NCBI GenBank assembly: GCA_017794925.1
Contig: CP051238.1
Location: 2,434,179-2,498,178, forward strand
Direction: 5' to 3'
Length of the DNA stretch: 64,000 nt
Source: Aestuariibacter sp.
GTDB lineage: Bacteria; Pseudomonadota; Gammaproteobacteria; Enterobacterales; Alteromonadaceae
Shown here: piece after piece, positions 62,224-64,000 of the stretch
Numbering within the stretch: position 1 is the first letter of the stretch
Layout: each line of letters begins with the position of its first letter
Position numbers and translations under genes: made by a program
Notes under the pieces: model-generated
The model's database searches: none
What the model saw: the letters and a program-made list of their open reading frames with translations, nothing else
Told to the model about the DNA's origin: nothing

Positions 62224-62790
62224 TTAGTCTAATGAAGAGAGCACTTGCTGAGCGGCATCGTAATCTAATTCATCGATAGCCTCAGTAATTTGTTGGCGTT
62301 GCATCGGTGTGGCTTCCATGGCATCGAGCCAACCATTGAGTTTCTCACTGCTAACAAATTCGTGATTGGTAAGGGCCTGAGATAATGCTTTTATCGCTGT
62401 TTTTCGCCCGGTTCCAACACTCGCAGGCGAAGTGGAGTCTATTGCTGAATCCGTGGGTAAAGCATCGATGATAGCTACTGTCTGACGAACTTGCTCAAAT
62501 AAGAACGTTAGATCCTCTTCGCTTGACTCTGCTGCTTTTATTTGATTGTTAACGCTTTTACTTGCGTCAAAAACAGCATTACACCCCAAATTACCAGAAA
62601 CCCCCTTAAGGGTGTGAACCAATATTTCAGCGCCAGCAAAATCCTGCTGATTAAGCAATGCTGTCAGGCGTTGCGCAATGTCTCTGTACTCATCGGCAAA
62701 CTTACGTAACAGACGGTGGAGTAACGCCTCGTTACCATTAAGCTGCTTAAGTCCAAATTCGAAGTTGATTGGTTCGTTAGTCGTTGTCAT
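62224..62790 (-). CDS. Histidine phosphotransfer (HPt) domain protein
   Basis: 188 residues. The HPt four-helix domain is at the N-terminus (about 10-105); the phosphorylated residue should be His59 in LVHTLKGVSGNLG. The C-terminal 80 residues are helical (KAIKALSQALTNHEFVSSEKLNGWLDAMEATPMQRQQITEAIDELDYDAAQQVL) and look like the Sel/HPt-associated segment seen after HPt domains of hybrid kinases. It has no kinase or receiver of its own and no regulator gene beside it, so it would relay phosphate for a distant hybrid kinase. Confidence 0.87.
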   Translation of the reverse strand: MTTTNEPINFEFGLKQLNGNEALLHRLLRKFADEYRDIAQRLTALLNQQDFAGAEILVHTLKGVSGNLGCNAVFDASKSVNNQIKAAESSEEDLTFLFEQVRQTVAIIDALPTDSAIDSTSPASVGTGRKTAIKALSQALTNHEFVSSEKLNGWLDAMEATPMQRQQITEAIDELDYDAAQQVLSSLD

Positions 62791-62951
62791 AGAGTCGTTC
62801 GTTTCAACTGTGAAGTTTTGTGTAATGTATTTGTATATAGTAGTCGTAATTGCTGTACACTTTTAGTTATATTTTTTGTTAAAGTGAACAACTTTAGTTT
62901 AACGTTTCCCTGTCTTCCTTTACTGGCGTTCATTTTCCCTGGAATTACTTC

Positions 62952-64000
62952 ATGTTGTTTAGATACCTTTTAGTTGGTTTGTGTGTTTGTGTTATGTCTG
63001 CGTGTCAATATGCCCACCAAGCGCAGAGTTCAGCTAATGCACAGCCTTTACGTGACCGTACTGACAATGAGGTAAACCCTGTTCACATCAATTATGAAAA
63101 GTACCGACTGGCCAACGGACTTACCATAATTTTGCATCAGGACACGTCAGACCCATTGGTGCATGTAGACATGACCTATCATGTTGGTTCTGCCAGAGAG
63201 CTACCGGGCAAGACGGGATTTGCTCATTTCTTTGAGCATATGATGTTTCAGGGGTCACAACACGTCGCGGATGAACAGCACTTTAAAATCATCACCGATG
63301 CGGGGGGAACACTGAACGGTACCACGAATCGCGACCGTACAAATTATTTCCAAACCGTACCAGCCAATCAACTGGAAAAGGTGCTGTGGCTGGAAGCTGA
63401 CAGAATGGGTTTTCTGTTACCTGCGGTTACCCAGGAAAAGTTTGAAATACAACGAGAGACAGTTAAAAACGAGCGTGCTGAACGGGTAGACAATCAGCCA
63501 TATGGTATGCGCCATGAAAAGATTGCAGAGGCATTATACCCGGCAGGGCACCCATACGGATGGCTGACAATAGGCTATGTCGATGACCTGGAACGCGTTG
63601 ACGTCAATGATCTGAAAGCGTTTTTTAAACGCTGGTACGGGCCCAATAACGCTGTGTTGACTATTGGCGGTGATATCAACATTAAGCAAACCAAACAATG
63701 GATTGATAAGTACTTCAGCGAGATACCTGAGGGGCCTGAAGTTATCTCACAACAGCCTGGCGTTCCGCAGTTGCCTGAAAACCGGTTTATTACCCTGGAA
63801 GACAATATTCATTTGCCGTTGTTGCAAATAGTCCTGCCAACCGTTCATGCGCGACACGACGATGAGGCAGCTCTGGATGTGCTTTCCAATATTCTCGGCA
63901 GTGGCAAAACATCACTGTTTTACGAGTCGTTGGTAAAAACCGGTAAGGCCGTGCAGGCAGGTGTGTCTCATCCATGCAGCGAGTTGGCCTGCGACTTTAA
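62952..64000 (+). CDS. M16-family zinc metallopeptidase lipoprotein (right end cut)
   Basis: The first 349 codons of an M16 (insulinase/pitrilysin) peptidase; the stop lies beyond the window. The inverted zinc motif HFFEH is at residues 92-96, with the third ligand Glu in VKNERAERVDN about 76 residues later. The N-terminus MLFRYLLVGLCVCVMSAC ends in a lipobox, so the protein is a lipoprotein and acts in the periplasm or outer membrane. There is no strong Shine-Dalgarno before the ATG at 62952. M16 lipoproteins of this kind usually have about 900 residues with two halves. Confidence 0.92.
   Translation, partial: MLFRYLLVGLCVCVMSACQYAHQAQSSANAQPLRDRTDNEVNPVHINYEKYRLANGLTIILHQDTSDPLVHVDMTYHVGSARELPGKTGFAHFFEHMMFQGSQHVADEQHFKIITDAGGTLNGTTNRDRTNYFQTVPANQLEKVLWLEADRMGFLLPAVTQEKFEIQRETVKNERAERVDNQPYGMRHEKIAEALYPAGHPYGWLTIGYVDDLERVDVNDLKAFFKRWYGPNNAVLTIGGDINIKQTKQWIDKYFSEIPEGPEVISQQPGVPQLPENRFITLEDNIHLPLLQIVLPTVHARHDDEAALDVLSNILGSGKTSLFYESLVKTGKAVQAGVSHPCSELACDF

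Overview
The window looks like chromosomal DNA of a marine gammaproteobacterium of the order Alteromonadales (Alteromonas/Aestuariibacter-like). This is inferred from gene content: a Na+-pumping oxaloacetate decarboxylase, a pspF-sap operon next to pspABC, many TonB-dependent receptors, a TonB2/TtpC energising cluster, a TyrR-type regulon for Phe/Tyr catabolism, and prfB with its recoding site. Gene density is high. I see no insertion sequence, prophage, integrase or CRISPR array. Nearly everything reads as core chromosome.

Layout. 1-1.1 kb: tRNA-Arg(ACG) with a terminator, then a small membrane protein/XRE regulator pair behind a palindromic operator. 1.4-4.6 kb: oadGAB. 4.6-11.1 kb (minus): pspF-sapABCDF as one tightly packed operon. 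It is divergent from pspABC (11.3-12.7 kb), which has a sigma-54 promoter. 12.8-19.6 kb: the phenylalanine/tyrosine degradation regulon: phhA, tyrR, then hppD-hmgA-fah-maiA. Together these carry Phe to Tyr, 4-hydroxyphenylpyruvate, homogentisate and finally fumarate plus acetoacetate. TyrR boxes lie before phhA, tyrR and hppD. 19.6-21.8 kb: an Lrp-type regulator divergent from leucine dehydrogenase, the SRP 4.5S RNA, and a ComFB-like gene.

22-33 kb: two large TonB-dependent receptors that share an identical leader containing the ribosome-binding site. They are followed by four different 2-oxoglutarate/Fe(II) oxygenase-type genes (prolyl-4-hydroxylase-like, Asp/Asn-hydroxylase-like, TPR-oxygenase fusion, and a short oxygenase) and a small lipoprotein. 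33.8-38.8 kb: the TonB2-type operon (DUF3450, TtpC-like ExbB fusion, ExbB, ExbD, TonB, TPR protein) that would energise such receptors. 38.8-43.4 kb: tmcA, a thioesterase, and an unusual AraC-HTH/HDOD fusion regulator.

43.4-43.7 kb: the most intriguing stretch. A promoter with 22-bp-spaced direct repeats appears to drive a roughly 180-nt transcript that ends in a strong terminator and carries a 16-codon ORF with its own Shine-Dalgarno sequence. 43.8-47.6 kb: a thiamine-salvage operon under a TPP riboswitch (outer-membrane receptor, thiamine-binding protein, PnuT-like transporter, kinase). The switch shows a readable alternative-pairing mechanism that would hide the ribosome-binding site.

47.7-64 kb: tRNA-Trp, holD-rimI, a sulfotransferase, a FadL-like porin, a lipoprotein with six CHRD repeats, and the translation block prfC-argS, an FMN reductase, prfB (with +1 frameshift) and lysS. 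Then come a PanE-like reductase, an RluA-family pseudouridine synthase, an HPt protein, and an M16 metallopeptidase lipoprotein cut by the window edge.
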